In this document: positions 11,321 through 19,444 of the stretch, piece after piece
How positions within the stretch are numbered: position 1 is the first letter of the stretch
Layout: each line of letters begins with the position of its first letter
Origin: Aeromicrobium sp. Root344
GTDB taxonomy: Bacteria > Actinomycetota > Actinomycetes > Propionibacteriales > Nocardioidaceae
DNA: 64,000 nucleotides
NCBI RefSeq assembly: GCF_001425755.1
Contig: NZ_LMDH01000001.1
Span: forward strand, 2,325,584 to 2,389,583
Direction of reading: 5' to 3'
The notes under the pieces: generated by a model
What the model saw: only the letters and a program-made list of their open reading frames with translations
The model's database searches: none
What the model was told of the DNA's origin: nothing
Made by a program: the position numbers and the translations under genes

Positions 11321-12670
11321 CTAGGTCGTGATCGCCGCGTAGCGACGCAGTGACTCCCGGCGCTCCGCCGCGTGGTCGACCATCGGGGGCGGGTAGTCCG
11401 CCGGCGGCTCGTCCAGCTCCCACGGCGTGTGCACGTGGCGGGCGTCGACGTCGGCGAGCTCGGGCACCCAGCGGCGTACGTAGGCGCCGTCGGGGTCGAA
11501 CTTCTTGCCTTGAGTCATCGGGTTGAACACCCGGAAGTACGGCGCCGCGTCCGTGCCGCAGCCGGCGACCCACTGCCAGCCGTGCTGGTTGGAGGCGAGG
11601 TCGGCGTCGACCAGCAGCTCGAGGAAGTGCCGGGCGCCGTGCTGCCACTCGATGTGGAGGTCCTTGACGAGGAAGCTCGCGACGATCATGCGTACGCGGT
11701 TGTGCATCCAGCCCTCGCCCTTGAGCTGCCGCATGCCGGCGTCGACGATCGGGATGCCGGTGAGGCCGGCCTTCCACACCTCCAGGGCCTCACCCGGCTC
11801 GTCGTGATCCATCGCGGCGAACGCGGGGTTGTAGTAGCCGAACGCCGAGTCGGGGCGTTGGTGCAGCACATCGGCGTAGAACTCGCGGAACGCGAGCTCC
11901 CGGACGTACGCCGCGGCGCCCTGCGAGCGAAGCGGCGCGAGGTCGGCCAGCATCGTGCGCGGGTGGATCGTGCCCCACTTGAGGTGCACCGACATGCGGG
12001 ACGTCCGGTCGTCACCGGGCAGGTCGCGGGCCCCGGCGTAGTCGGCGACGTCGTCGGCGAGGAACGCCTGCCAGCGGTCCGCGGCGGCCTGCTCGCCGAG
12101 GGGCGGCAGCGTCATCCCGGCCGGCACAGCGACGGCGGGGACCTGGTGCGTACGCCCGTCGGGCCGGATCCACGGCACGTCGGTCACCTCCGGCGCGGGC
12201 CCGCGCCAGCCGTGCTCGCGCCACGCCCGCGCGTACGGCGTGAAGACCCGGTAGCCCGAGCCATCGGCCTTCGTGACGCGCCCCGGTGCCACGGCGTACG
12301 GCGAACCGGTCCTGACGAGAAGGATGTCGTGCCGGGCGAGCGCCTCCTCGACGCGGCGATCGCGACGGGCGCCGTACGGGGCGAAGTCGCCCGCGACGTG
12401 CACGCTCGTGGCGCCAGCGGCACGAGCGACGCGGACGACCTCGTCGACCGGATCGCCGTGCACGACGTGCAGGCCGCCGAGGCGTTCGGAGAGGCCGGCC
12501 AGGAGCCGCGACAGCGCGGCCGTGCGGGCCCGGGCCGCGGTCGTCCACAGCTGGTCGTCGAGCACGAACAGCGGCACCACGCCATCCGCCCCGCAGGCGA
12601 GCGCTTCGTGGATCGCCGGATTGTCACGCAGCCGCAGGTCCCGTCTGAACCACATCACCGAGGTCGTCAC
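11321..12670 (-). CDS. phr: Deoxyribodipyrimidine photo-lyase, class I
   Basis: 449 aa from the GTG at 12670; an ATG three codons earlier (12679) is possible. It repairs UV pyrimidine dimers using light. The N-terminal antenna-binding domain begins VMWFRRDLRLRDNPA. The FAD domain has SVHLKWGTIHPR, WKAGLTGIPIVDAGMRQL, GWMHNRVRMIVASFLVKDL and the tryptophan-rich QHGWQWVAGCGTDAAPYFRVFNP. The GTG is preferred because GACAAT ends 7 nt upstream, mirroring the leaderless pattern of the divergent ideR gene. The DNA damage role fits no neighbour specifically. Confidence 0.93.
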   Translation of the reverse strand: MTTSVMWFRRDLRLRDNPAIHEALACGADGVVPLFVLDDQLWTTAARARTAALSRLLAGLSERLGGLHVVHGDPVDEVVRVARAAGATSVHVAGDFAPYGARRDRRVEEALARHDILLVRTGSPYAVAPGRVTKADGSGYRVFTPYARAWREHGWRGPAPEVTDVPWIRPDGRTHQVPAVAVPAGMTLPPLGEQAAADRWQAFLADDVADYAGARDLPGDDRTSRMSVHLKWGTIHPRTMLADLAPLRSQGAAAYVRELAFREFYADVLHQRPDSAFGYYNPAFAAMDHDEPGEALEVWKAGLTGIPIVDAGMRQLKGEGWMHNRVRMIVASFLVKDLHIEWQHGARHFLELLVDADLASNQHGWQWVAGCGTDAAPYFRVFNPMTQGKKFDPDGAYVRRWVPELADVDARHVHTPWELDEPPADYPPPMVDHAAERRESLRRYAAITT

Positions 12671-12713
12671 GTGTCCCATTGTCCGGTGGGGACGGCGAGG
12701 CCGCAGGACGTGG

Positions 12714-12719
12714 AACAAT
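12714..12719 (+). promoter_or_regulatory. -10 element of ideR, leaderless candidate
   Basis: AACAAT ends 6 nt before the ideR GTG. The divergent photolyase has GACAAT 7 nt before its GTG, so the two promoters lie back to back within about 55 bp. Confidence 0.4.
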
Positions 12720-12725
12720 GGCCTG

Positions 12726-13415
12726 GTGAGCGAGCTGATCGACACCACCGAGATGTACCTCCGCACGGTCTACGAGCTGGAAGAGGAGGGCATCACGCCG
12801 TTGCGCGCGCGCATCGCCGAGCGCCTCCACCAGAGCGGCCCGACCGTCAGCCAGACCGTGGCCCGCATGGAACGCGACGGGCTGCTCACGGTCGAGGGTG
12901 ACCGGCACCTCGAGCTGTCGCCCAAGGGCCGCCAGCTCGCGACCCGCGTGATGCGCAAGCACCGGCTCGCGGAGCGGCTGCTGACCGACATCATCGGCCT
13001 CGAGATCGAGTACGTCCACGAAGAGGCCTGCCGCTGGGAGCACGTGATGTCCGAGCAGGTCGAGCGCCGGCTCGTCGAACTGCTCGAGCACCCGACGGAG
13101 TCGCCCTACGGCAACCCGATCCCCGGGCTGGCCGAGCTGGGCGAGCTGGGCGAGGACGCCGACTTCCTCGAAGGCGTCCAGCCGATGACCAAGGCGGTCA
13201 GCGGAGCCGTCGAGCCGATCCGTCTCGTGGTGCGCCGCATCGCCGAGGAGCTGCAGAAGGACACCGAGGTCATGTCGGTGCTCCGCAGGGTCGGGGCGCT
13301 GCCCGGCAACGACATCTTGGTGTCGCAAGGGCACGACGGCCTGGTCGTCGCACGGCAGGGCGAGACCGCCGAGATCGACGCCGAGGCAGCCGTCCACGTC
13401 TTCGTGTCGCTCTGA
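12726..13415 (+). CDS. ideR: Iron-dependent repressor IdeR (DtxR family)
   Basis: 229 aa. An iron-activated repressor of siderophore and iron-uptake genes. The N-terminal winged helix (ERLHQSGPTVSQTVARMERDGLL) is near-identical to mycobacterial IdeR. Metal ligands fall at the same numbers: Met10, Cys102, Glu105, His106 for one site and His79, Glu83, His98 for the other. A C-terminal SH3-like domain follows. The GTG start reproduces that numbering exactly. No perfect iron box was recognised in the window, so targets probably lie elsewhere. Confidence 0.95.
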   Translation: MSELIDTTEMYLRTVYELEEEGITPLRARIAERLHQSGPTVSQTVARMERDGLLTVEGDRHLELSPKGRQLATRVMRKHRLAERLLTDIIGLEIEYVHEEACRWEHVMSEQVERRLVELLEHPTESPYGNPIPGLAELGELGEDADFLEGVQPMTKAVSGAVEPIRLVVRRIAEELQKDTEVMSVLRRVGALPGNDILVSQGHDGLVVARQGETAEIDAEAAVHVFVSL

Positions 13416-13529
13416 TCGTCGGGGTCGCCCCGTAGGCCCTCCCGGTTCTTCGTGGGGGATGCCCCTGGTTCTCGCCCTTCTCGCCGGGTTGTGGCCCTTC
13501 TGTGGTGGACCGGCTGGCAGAATTGACCC

Positions 13530-14012
13530 ATGACCGTCGGGACCGCCTTCAAGAGCTGGTTCCGACGCACGGGCAGCGAGATCCTCGGCTGGATCCTGAC
13601 GGTCGCCGGCATCATCCTCATCCCGGCACCGGGCCCCGGCACCTTGGTTCTCGTCGCCGGCATCTCGTTGCTGTCGCGCAACTACGTCTGGGCGCAGAAG
13701 CTGCTCGGCCCGCTCGAGCGCAGGGCGATCGAGGCCGCCAAGTTCGGCGTCGCGACGTGGCCGCGGATCTTCCTCAGCTTCCTGGGCGGGGTGTGGCTCG
13801 TGGCGCTGGGCGTCGTGTGGTTCATCAGCCCGGAGATCCCCGAGTTCTCGATCCTCAGCGTGGGCTTCGGGCCGCAGCTCCCGGCTCATGGCTGGGGCAC
13901 GGCGATCGGGCTGTGGACGTCGGCGATCGCCGCCTGGGGCCTGCTGGCCTACAGCGTCGTGCGCTGGCACGAGCCCCGCAGGCCCAAGGCCGAGACTCAC
14001 TCGAACGCGTAG
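13530..14012 (+). CDS. PGPGW-family transmembrane protein
   Basis: 160 aa. A short basic N-terminus leads into a helix with GWILTVAGIILIPAPGPGTLVLVAGISLLS, the PGPG motif defining this actinobacterial family. A cytoplasmic stretch and two further helices follow (about residues 88-108 and 128-148). Function unknown. The ATG lies 7 nt after CAGAAT. Its 3' end overlaps the convergent DUF1707 gene by 16 nt. The 114-bp gap before it holds two copies of GCCCTTCT but no gene. Confidence 0.75.
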   Translation: MTVGTAFKSWFRRTGSEILGWILTVAGIILIPAPGPGTLVLVAGISLLSRNYVWAQKLLGPLERRAIEAAKFGVATWPRIFLSFLGGVWLVALGVVWFISPEIPEFSILSVGFGPQLPAHGWGTAIGLWTSAIAAWGLLAYSVVRWHEPRRPKAETHSNA

Positions 14013-14821
14013 CGGGCCAGCTCCTTGCCGTCCAGGCTGAACGTCCAGTAACCGTTCTCGCTGTACTCGTTCGACACGTAGACCGAGAACGTCGGCTCCG
14101 CACCGGAGCTGCGGATCACGACGTACGTCGACGAGACGTCCTCGACCCCCAGCACCGAGGGCGAGCGCTTGACCGCCCGCGCGTACGCCGCAGGGTCGAC
14201 CGCTGCCAGGTCGATCGAGACGGCGCCGGCCGGCCGGCTGCCCTTGCTCGGCTCACCCTCGAAGCCCTTGGCGAAGTACCAGTTCTCCACGCGGCGCTCG
14301 TCGTCCTTCATGACGACCTCGATGCTGGCGTAGTCCGGATAGATCGCGGCCGAGTCCACGATCGTCGTGCCGAACTTCGCCTTGGTCAGCGCCACGAGCT
14401 GCTCGAACCCCTCCGCCGTGTGGAGCTCGAGCTTCTCCTTGGGGTTCGGCGCCTGGGCGGTCGAACCCGGGGTCGTCGGCTCGTCGCTGTCGCCACCGGC
14501 GCTGGAGACCCACACCACGACCGCGATCGCGGCGGGAACCAGCAGCGCGAGGAGCAGGCGAAGCAGGAAGCGACGCGACAGCCGTGTCGTGGAGGCGTCG
14601 CTGGAGGACGTCGTGAAGGCGGCGGCGACCTTCGACGGGAGCTTGGCGGCAGGTCCGAGGTCCGCGACGAGGTCGGCGAGCTCCTGCAGCGTCGTGGCCT
14701 GCAGCGCTGCCTGCGTACGCGCTTCGCGCTCCGCGTCGTTGATGCGGCCGTCCGCGTAGGCGGCTTCGATGTCCTCCAGGCAGCTGTCGCGGTCAGCATC
14801 GCTCGCTCGGGTGGACACCAT
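13997..14821 (-). CDS. DUF1707 membrane protein with extracellular domain (paralogue 1)
   Basis: 274 aa. Residues about 6-50 are a DUF1707-type segment (SDADRDSCLEDIEAAYADGRI...LADLVADL). One membrane helix at about 82-102 (RRFLLRLLLALLVPAAIAVV) follows, then a Pro/Thr linker and a domain predicted to lie outside. That domain shares YPDYASIEV and SENGYWTFSLDG with the product of 16110-16979, so the two are paralogues. Function unknown. It is divergent from the protease gene, with an 82-bp shared upstream region. Confidence 0.7.
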   Translation of the reverse strand: MVSTRASDADRDSCLEDIEAAYADGRINDAEREARTQAALQATTLQELADLVADLGPAAKLPSKVAAAFTTSSSDASTTRLSRRFLLRLLLALLVPAAIAVVVWVSSAGGDSDEPTTPGSTAQAPNPKEKLELHTAEGFEQLVALTKAKFGTTIVDSAAIYPDYASIEVVMKDDERRVENWYFAKGFEGEPSKGSRPAGAVSIDLAAVDPAAYARAVKRSPSVLGVEDVSSTYVVIRSSGAEPTFSVYVSNEYSENGYWTFSLDGKELARYAFE

Positions 14822-14903
14822 GCCGAGCACGATATCGGGACTCGCGCATCCGGCGGGTCGTAACCGCTGACCTCGGCGGGCGTTGTTCACCAGGGGACGA
14901 AAG

Positions 14904-16103
14904 GTGACCGAAGTGCGCATGCGGATCGGACGAACGGCCGGAGCCATCGGGCTCGTCGCGACCATGATCGCCGCGGGCTCGTCCGGAGCCACTGCTGCCG
15001 ATGACGGCGGACTGCGGCGCACGGCCACGGAGATCCTCGCGACCGCCACGCCGGGCGACCCGCTCAAGGTCGTGACCACGACCCGCACCTCGGGTGCGCC
15101 CAGGATCACCACGACCGTCGCGTCCAGCCGCGCCAACGCTCTCGACCTCATCCTCGCCGGGCTCAAGAAGCGGACCACCGTGGGCGTCGACATCGCGCAC
15201 GAGGTGCACATCGACCTCTCCGACGACCCGCTGCGGGCCAAGCAGTGGGCGCTCACCAGGCTCGGCGCCGAGACGGCCTGGAAGACCTCGACGGGCCGCG
15301 GCGTCGTCGTCGCGGTCATCGACACCGGGGTGCGGGCCGGCCACGTCGACCTCCGGGGCCACATCCTCACGGGCTACGACTTCATCGCGCCGGGCACCCC
15401 GCCGACCGACGAGAACGGCCACGGCACGCACGTTGCCGGCATCATCACGGCGATCGCCAACAACGGGCGCGGCATCGCGGGCCTCGCGCCCAACACGCGG
15501 GTGCTGCCCGTACGCGTCCTGGACCACGCCGGGGTGGGCGACTCCGCCACGGTGGCCAAGGGGATCGTGTGGGCGGTCGACCACGGTGCCAAGGTCATCA
15601 ACCTGTCCCTGTCGTCGACCCGCAGCGACACCGCCGGCCGTGCCGCCGTCGCGTACGCGCTCTCCCGGAACGTCGTGGTGGTGGCCGCGGCAGGCAACAA
15701 CGGATGCGGCCTGTTCGGGTCGCCGCGCACCTATCCGGCCAGCTATGACGGCGTGTTGGGGGTCGGCGCCATCCAGTCCAACGGGGCGGTCGCGTCCTTC
15801 TCGAGCTGTGGCAGCTGGGTCGACGTCGCCGCACCCGGCAGCGGCATCCTGTCGACCACGTCCGCCACCCCGGATCCCTCGCTCGGCTGCCCCCCGCACT
15901 ACTGCACGCTGTCGGGGACGTCGATGGCCTCGCCCTACGCGGCGGCCGCAGCGGCGCTCGAGATCGCCAAGGTCGGCTCCGGGGTGAGCCAGGCGACGAT
16001 CCGCTCGCTCATCCAGTCGACCGCCGACGATGCGGGATCCCGGGGCTACGACACGCGAACGGGCTACGGCGTCATCAACCCGCTCCGGATGCTCAGCCGT
16101 TGA
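14904..16103 (+). CDS. Secreted subtilisin-like serine protease (S8)
   Basis: 399 aa from GTG 14904; GTG 14913 and ATG 14919 are alternatives. A signal peptide (RIGRTAGAIGLVATMIAAG then SGATAADD) and a propeptide of about 80 residues precede the S8 domain. Catalytic residues are visible as Asp in VAVIDTGV, His in NGHGTHVAGI and Ser in LSGTSMASPYAA; the oxyanion Asn is in AAAGNNGCG. Paired cysteines suggest disulfides. No C-terminal sorting or membrane signal is seen, so it is probably released. It lies between the two DUF1707 paralogues. The substrate is unknown. Confidence 0.9.
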   Translation: MTEVRMRIGRTAGAIGLVATMIAAGSSGATAADDGGLRRTATEILATATPGDPLKVVTTTRTSGAPRITTTVASSRANALDLILAGLKKRTTVGVDIAHEVHIDLSDDPLRAKQWALTRLGAETAWKTSTGRGVVVAVIDTGVRAGHVDLRGHILTGYDFIAPGTPPTDENGHGTHVAGIITAIANNGRGIAGLAPNTRVLPVRVLDHAGVGDSATVAKGIVWAVDHGAKVINLSLSSTRSDTAGRAAVAYALSRNVVVVAAAGNNGCGLFGSPRTYPASYDGVLGVGAIQSNGAVASFSSCGSWVDVAAPGSGILSTTSATPDPSLGCPPHYCTLSGTSMASPYAAAAAALEIAKVGSGVSQATIRSLIQSTADDAGSRGYDTRTGYGVINPLRMLSR

Positions 16104-16109
16104 GCCTGC

Positions 16110-16979
16110 TCAGGGCGCCCTGTACTCCGTGACCGTCGCGCCGGTGAGGCGCATCGTCCAGTAGCCGGTGTCGTTCGAGGCATTGGTGACGTAGACCGAC
16201 ATGACCGCGCGCCCCGAGCGGCTGTCGAAGATGAGATAGGTCCGGTCGGCGTCGCGGACGTTGAGCTGGGCGGGTGCGCGCCGGATCGCGCTGGTCAACG
16301 CCGTGACGCGTACGTCGCGCAGGTCCGACGACTTCGAGCCGGGCCGACGCGGGCTCGCGGTCGGGTTGTAGGGGAAGCTGCCGTTGTAGTACCAGCGCTG
16401 CGAGTGGTCGGGGTCGCCGGAGATCGGCACCTCGATCGTCGCGTAGTCGGGATAGATCACGGCGCTGAGGTAGCGCGTGCTGCCGAGCTTGGCGCGCATG
16501 TCGTCACGGAGCTTGACGAAGCCGTTGCGGGTCAGCAGATCGGGGTGAGGCGCCGCCGTCGCGGTCGGCCGGGTGATGCCCGGGATGGCCGGGCCCGTCG
16601 GGGAGCTGTCGGTCGTGCTGTCGAACAGCGAGGTGGCGAACGCTGCGCCAAGGGCGAGGCCCCCGATGACCAGGGCCCAGAGCAGCACGCGGCGCAATTC
16701 GCTGCCTGCCGCGAACCGTCCCACCGTACGTCCGAGCCGCGGGCTCGTGAGGGCGTCGCCGACGACGGTGCCGAACGACTCCTTCGACGCGGGTGCAGCC
16801 GCCGGCGCCCGGCCGTGGTCGGTCACCAGTGCGGCGAGCTCCGACAGGGTCGTCGCACCGGCGACCTTGGATGACCGGGTCGCGAACTCGGCGGCGTCGA
16901 TCCGGCCGCTGGACAACAGCCCCTTGAGCTCGTCGAACGCCCCGCGTCGATCCTCGTCAGTCGCCGGCACGCCCTCCAT
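16110..16979 (-). CDS. DUF1707 membrane protein with extracellular domain (paralogue 2)
   Basis: 289 aa from the ATG at 16979; six more codons upstream are possible. It has the same build as the product of 13997-14821: an N-terminal DUF1707-like segment (TDEDRRGAFDELKGLLSSGRID), one helix (VLLWALVIGGLALGAAFA), a Pro/Thr linker and a domain with YPDYATIEV and NDTGYWTMRLTG. It converges on the protease gene with a 6-bp gap. Function unknown; the shared outer domain may bind or be cut by the protease, which is speculation. Confidence 0.7.
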   Translation of the reverse strand: MEGVPATDEDRRGAFDELKGLLSSGRIDAAEFATRSSKVAGATTLSELAALVTDHGRAPAAAPASKESFGTVVGDALTSPRLGRTVGRFAAGSELRRVLLWALVIGGLALGAAFATSLFDSTTDSSPTGPAIPGITRPTATAAPHPDLLTRNGFVKLRDDMRAKLGSTRYLSAVIYPDYATIEVPISGDPDHSQRWYYNGSFPYNPTASPRRPGSKSSDLRDVRVTALTSAIRRAPAQLNVRDADRTYLIFDSRSGRAVMSVYVTNASNDTGYWTMRLTGATVTEYRAP

Positions 16980-17074
16980 GCAGCGCAGCGTAGCCACGCA
17001 GCGGCCCTCCCGGAGGTGAAATCACCTCACGGGTCCTCTGGCTCCCGACCGTGCGCATGGCAGAGGATGGGTGC

Positions 17075-18436
17075 ATGAGTGCTCACGAGTGTGATGTCGT
17101 CGTTGTCGGTCTCGGGCCGGGAGGTGAAGCGCTCGTCGCGCGACTGGCCAAGGCCGGGCTCGCCGTGGTGGCGGTCGAGGCCGAGCTCGTGGGCGGTGAG
17201 TGTCCCTACTGGGGCTGCATCCCGTCCAAGATGTTCATCCGTGCCGGCAACCTCCTCGCCGAGGCCCGCCGGATCGCGCGGCTGTCGGGCGCCGCGACGG
17301 TGACCCCTGACTTCTCCCTCGTCGCCAAGCGGATCCGCGACGAGGCCACCGACAACTGGGACGACACCGTCGCGGCCGACCGGATCACCGCAGCCGGGGC
17401 GACGCTCGTACGCGGGCACGGCCGGCTGGCCGGCGATCGTACGGTCGAGGTCAACCCGTCGACAGGCTCAGGACAAGCCGAGACGTACGTGGCGGCCAAG
17501 GGCGTCGTGCTCAACACCGGCACGACCGCAGCGGTGCCGCCGATCCCGGGGCTCGCCGAGACGCCGTTCTGGACCAACCGCGAGGCGCTCAAGGCCGAGC
17601 AGGCTCCCGCCTCGCTGATCGTGATCGGCGGCGGAGCGATCGGCCTCGAGCTCGCCCAGGCCTACTCACGCTTCGACACCGAGGTCACGGTGCTCGAGGT
17701 CGCGCCGCGCATCCTCGCCCCCGAGGAGCCCGAGTCGTCCGAGCTGCTGGCCACGGTGTTCGAGTCCGAGGGCATCGGCGTCCATGCCGGCATCACGATC
17801 GACCGGGTCGACCACGACGGCAGCCGGTTCACGGTGACGTGCGGCGGCACGACGTACGAGGCCGAGCAGCTGCTCGTGGCAGCCGGCCGCAGGTCGCGGG
17901 TCGACGACATCGGGCTCGAGACGGTCGGCGTCGAGGCCGGCAAGTTCCTCACGGTGGGCGACGACATGCAGGTGACGGATGGCCTCTGGGCGATCGGTGA
18001 CATCGTCGGCCGCGGCGCGTTCACGCACCTGTCGATGTATCACGCGGAGCGCGCCGCCAAGGCGATCCTCGACGAGCCCTTGGGGGCGTACGACGACAGC
18101 TTCCCGCGCGTCACGTTCACGGACCCGGAGGTCGGCGGCGTCGGCCTCACCGAGGCGCAGGCCCGCGACAAGGGCATCGACGTACGCGTCGGGCTGACCG
18201 ACGTCGCGGCGAGCAGCCGGGGCTTCGTCCACGGCGTCGGCAACGCAGGGTTGATCAAGGTCATCATCGACACCGATCGCGACATCATCGTCGGCGCGAC
18301 CAGCGCCGGGCCGACGGGCGGCGAGACGCTCTCGGCGCTGGCGTTCGCCGTACGCGCGGAGATCCCGCTCGAGACGCTGCGCAACACGGTCTACGCCTAC
18401 CCGACGTTCTGGCGGGCGATCGAGTCGGCGCTCTGA
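17075..18436 (+). CDS. Pyridine nucleotide-disulfide oxidoreductase (lipoamide dehydrogenase/mercuric reductase-like)
   Basis: 453 aa. FAD site GLGPGGEALVARLA at the N-terminus, redox-active pair CPYWGC at about residues 45-50, NAD(P) site GGGAIGLELA, and GLWAIGDIVG before the dimerisation domain. The usual C-terminal HPTxxE is YPTFWRAIE here, so the active-site His is replaced by Tyr and a true lipoamide dehydrogenase is unlikely. Residues STGSGQA come from a dispersed DNA repeat at 17459-17478 lying in frame in a surface region. GAGGAT lies 6 nt before the ATG. Substrate unknown. Confidence 0.85.
   Translation: MSAHECDVVVVGLGPGGEALVARLAKAGLAVVAVEAELVGGECPYWGCIPSKMFIRAGNLLAEARRIARLSGAATVTPDFSLVAKRIRDEATDNWDDTVAADRITAAGATLVRGHGRLAGDRTVEVNPSTGSGQAETYVAAKGVVLNTGTTAAVPPIPGLAETPFWTNREALKAEQAPASLIVIGGGAIGLELAQAYSRFDTEVTVLEVAPRILAPEEPESSELLATVFESEGIGVHAGITIDRVDHDGSRFTVTCGGTTYEAEQLLVAAGRRSRVDDIGLETVGVEAGKFLTVGDDMQVTDGLWAIGDIVGRGAFTHLSMYHAERAAKAILDEPLGAYDDSFPRVTFTDPEVGGVGLTEAQARDKGIDVRVGLTDVAASSRGFVHGVGNAGLIKVIIDTDRDIIVGATSAGPTGGETLSALAFAVRAEIPLETLRNTVYAYPTFWRAIESAL
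17459..17478. repeat. Dispersed repeat inside the reductase gene
   Basis: TCGACAGGCTCAGGACAAGC resembles the inverse of the unit at 54379-54403 (core TTCGACAAGCTCAGG). It is read in frame as STGSGQA without breaking the gene. Confidence 0.5.
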
Positions 18437-18453
18437 CCCTGCGGGCGCTCGGG

Positions 18454-18459
18454 CAGACT
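18454..18459 (+). promoter_or_regulatory. -10 element of fbiA, leaderless candidate
   Basis: CAGACT ends 6 nt before the fbiA ATG and would start transcription at the start codon. It is a weak match to TANNNT. Confidence 0.35.
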
Positions 18460-18465
18460 GGGCCC

Positions 18466-19443
18466 ATGCGGATCACGGTGCTGTCGGGTGGGGTCGGTGG
18501 GGCCAACTTCCTCAAGGGGCTGCTGGCCGCGGTGGGACCCGACGACGAGGTCACGGTCATCGGCAACACCGCCGACGACATCTGGTTGTTCGGCCTGCGG
18601 GTGTGCCCCGACCTCGACACGGTGATGTACACCCTCGGCGGCGGCATCGACCCCGAGCGCAAGTGGGGCCGCACCGACGAGACGTGGAACGCCAAGGAGG
18701 AGCTGACGGCCTACGGCGTCGACAAGACCTGGTTCGGGCTCGGCGACCGCGATCTCGCGACGCACCTCATCCGCACGCAGATGTGGCACGAGGGCGTCGG
18801 CCTCGCCGCGATCACCGAGCGGCTCTGCGAGCGCTGGCAGCCCGGCGTGCGCCTGCTCCCGATGACCGAGGACCAGGTCGAGACCCACATCGGGATCGAC
18901 GGCGCCGACGGGATCGACACGATCCACTTCCAGGAGTACTGGATCCGGCTCGGCGCTCGCGTCCCGGTGCGTGAGGTCACCTTCAAGGGCGCCGACGAGG
19001 CCACGGCAGGTCCGGGTGTCGTCGAGGCGATCCTCAGCGCCGACCGGGTGATCCTCCCGCCGTCCAACCCGATCGTGTCGATCGGTGCGATCCTGTCGGT
19101 CGCCCAGGTCGCCACCGCACTGCGTACGACCTCGGCTCCGGTCGTCGGCGTCTCGCCGATCATCGGTGGCGCCGCGGTGCGGGGCATGGCCGATCAGCTG
19201 CTGACCGGCCTCGGCATCCAGATCAGCGCCGCCGGGGTGGCTCGCCATCACGGTGCGCGCCCCTCCGGTGGGGTGCTCGACGGCTGGCTCGTCGACAGCG
19301 CCGACGCAGAAGAGCTGGGCTCGATCGAGGCTGCGGGCATCACCGCCAGGGCAGTGCCGCTCTACATGACGGACACGGCGGCCACGGCCCAGCTGGCCCG
19401 TGACACGCTCGCCCTCGCCGACTCGTTGGCCGACGGGCGCTGA
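18466..19443 (+). CDS. fbiA: 2-phospho-L-lactate transferase (CofD/FbiA)
   Basis: 325 aa. It joins the activated phosphoenolpyruvate/lactyl phospho-guanosine unit to the deazaflavin Fo, making (dehydro-)F420-0. The start MRITVLSGGVGGANFLKGL is diagnostic, followed by GNTADDIWLFGLRVCPDLDT and LPPSNPIVSIGAIL. The ATG begins the conserved N-terminus directly. It is followed by fbiB one base after the stop, so the two form an operon. Confidence 0.96.
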   Translation: MRITVLSGGVGGANFLKGLLAAVGPDDEVTVIGNTADDIWLFGLRVCPDLDTVMYTLGGGIDPERKWGRTDETWNAKEELTAYGVDKTWFGLGDRDLATHLIRTQMWHEGVGLAAITERLCERWQPGVRLLPMTEDQVETHIGIDGADGIDTIHFQEYWIRLGARVPVREVTFKGADEATAGPGVVEAILSADRVILPPSNPIVSIGAILSVAQVATALRTTSAPVVGVSPIIGGAAVRGMADQLLTGLGIQISAAGVARHHGARPSGGVLDGWLVDSADAEELGSIEAAGITARAVPLYMTDTAATAQLARDTLALADSLADGR

Positions 19444-19444
19444 C

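Noticed and set aside
9260..11353. Plus-strand open frame of nearly 700 codons
   Set aside because: Opposite to the MFS and thioesterase-like genes; composition is Asp/Glu/Arg/Gly repeats with no domain.
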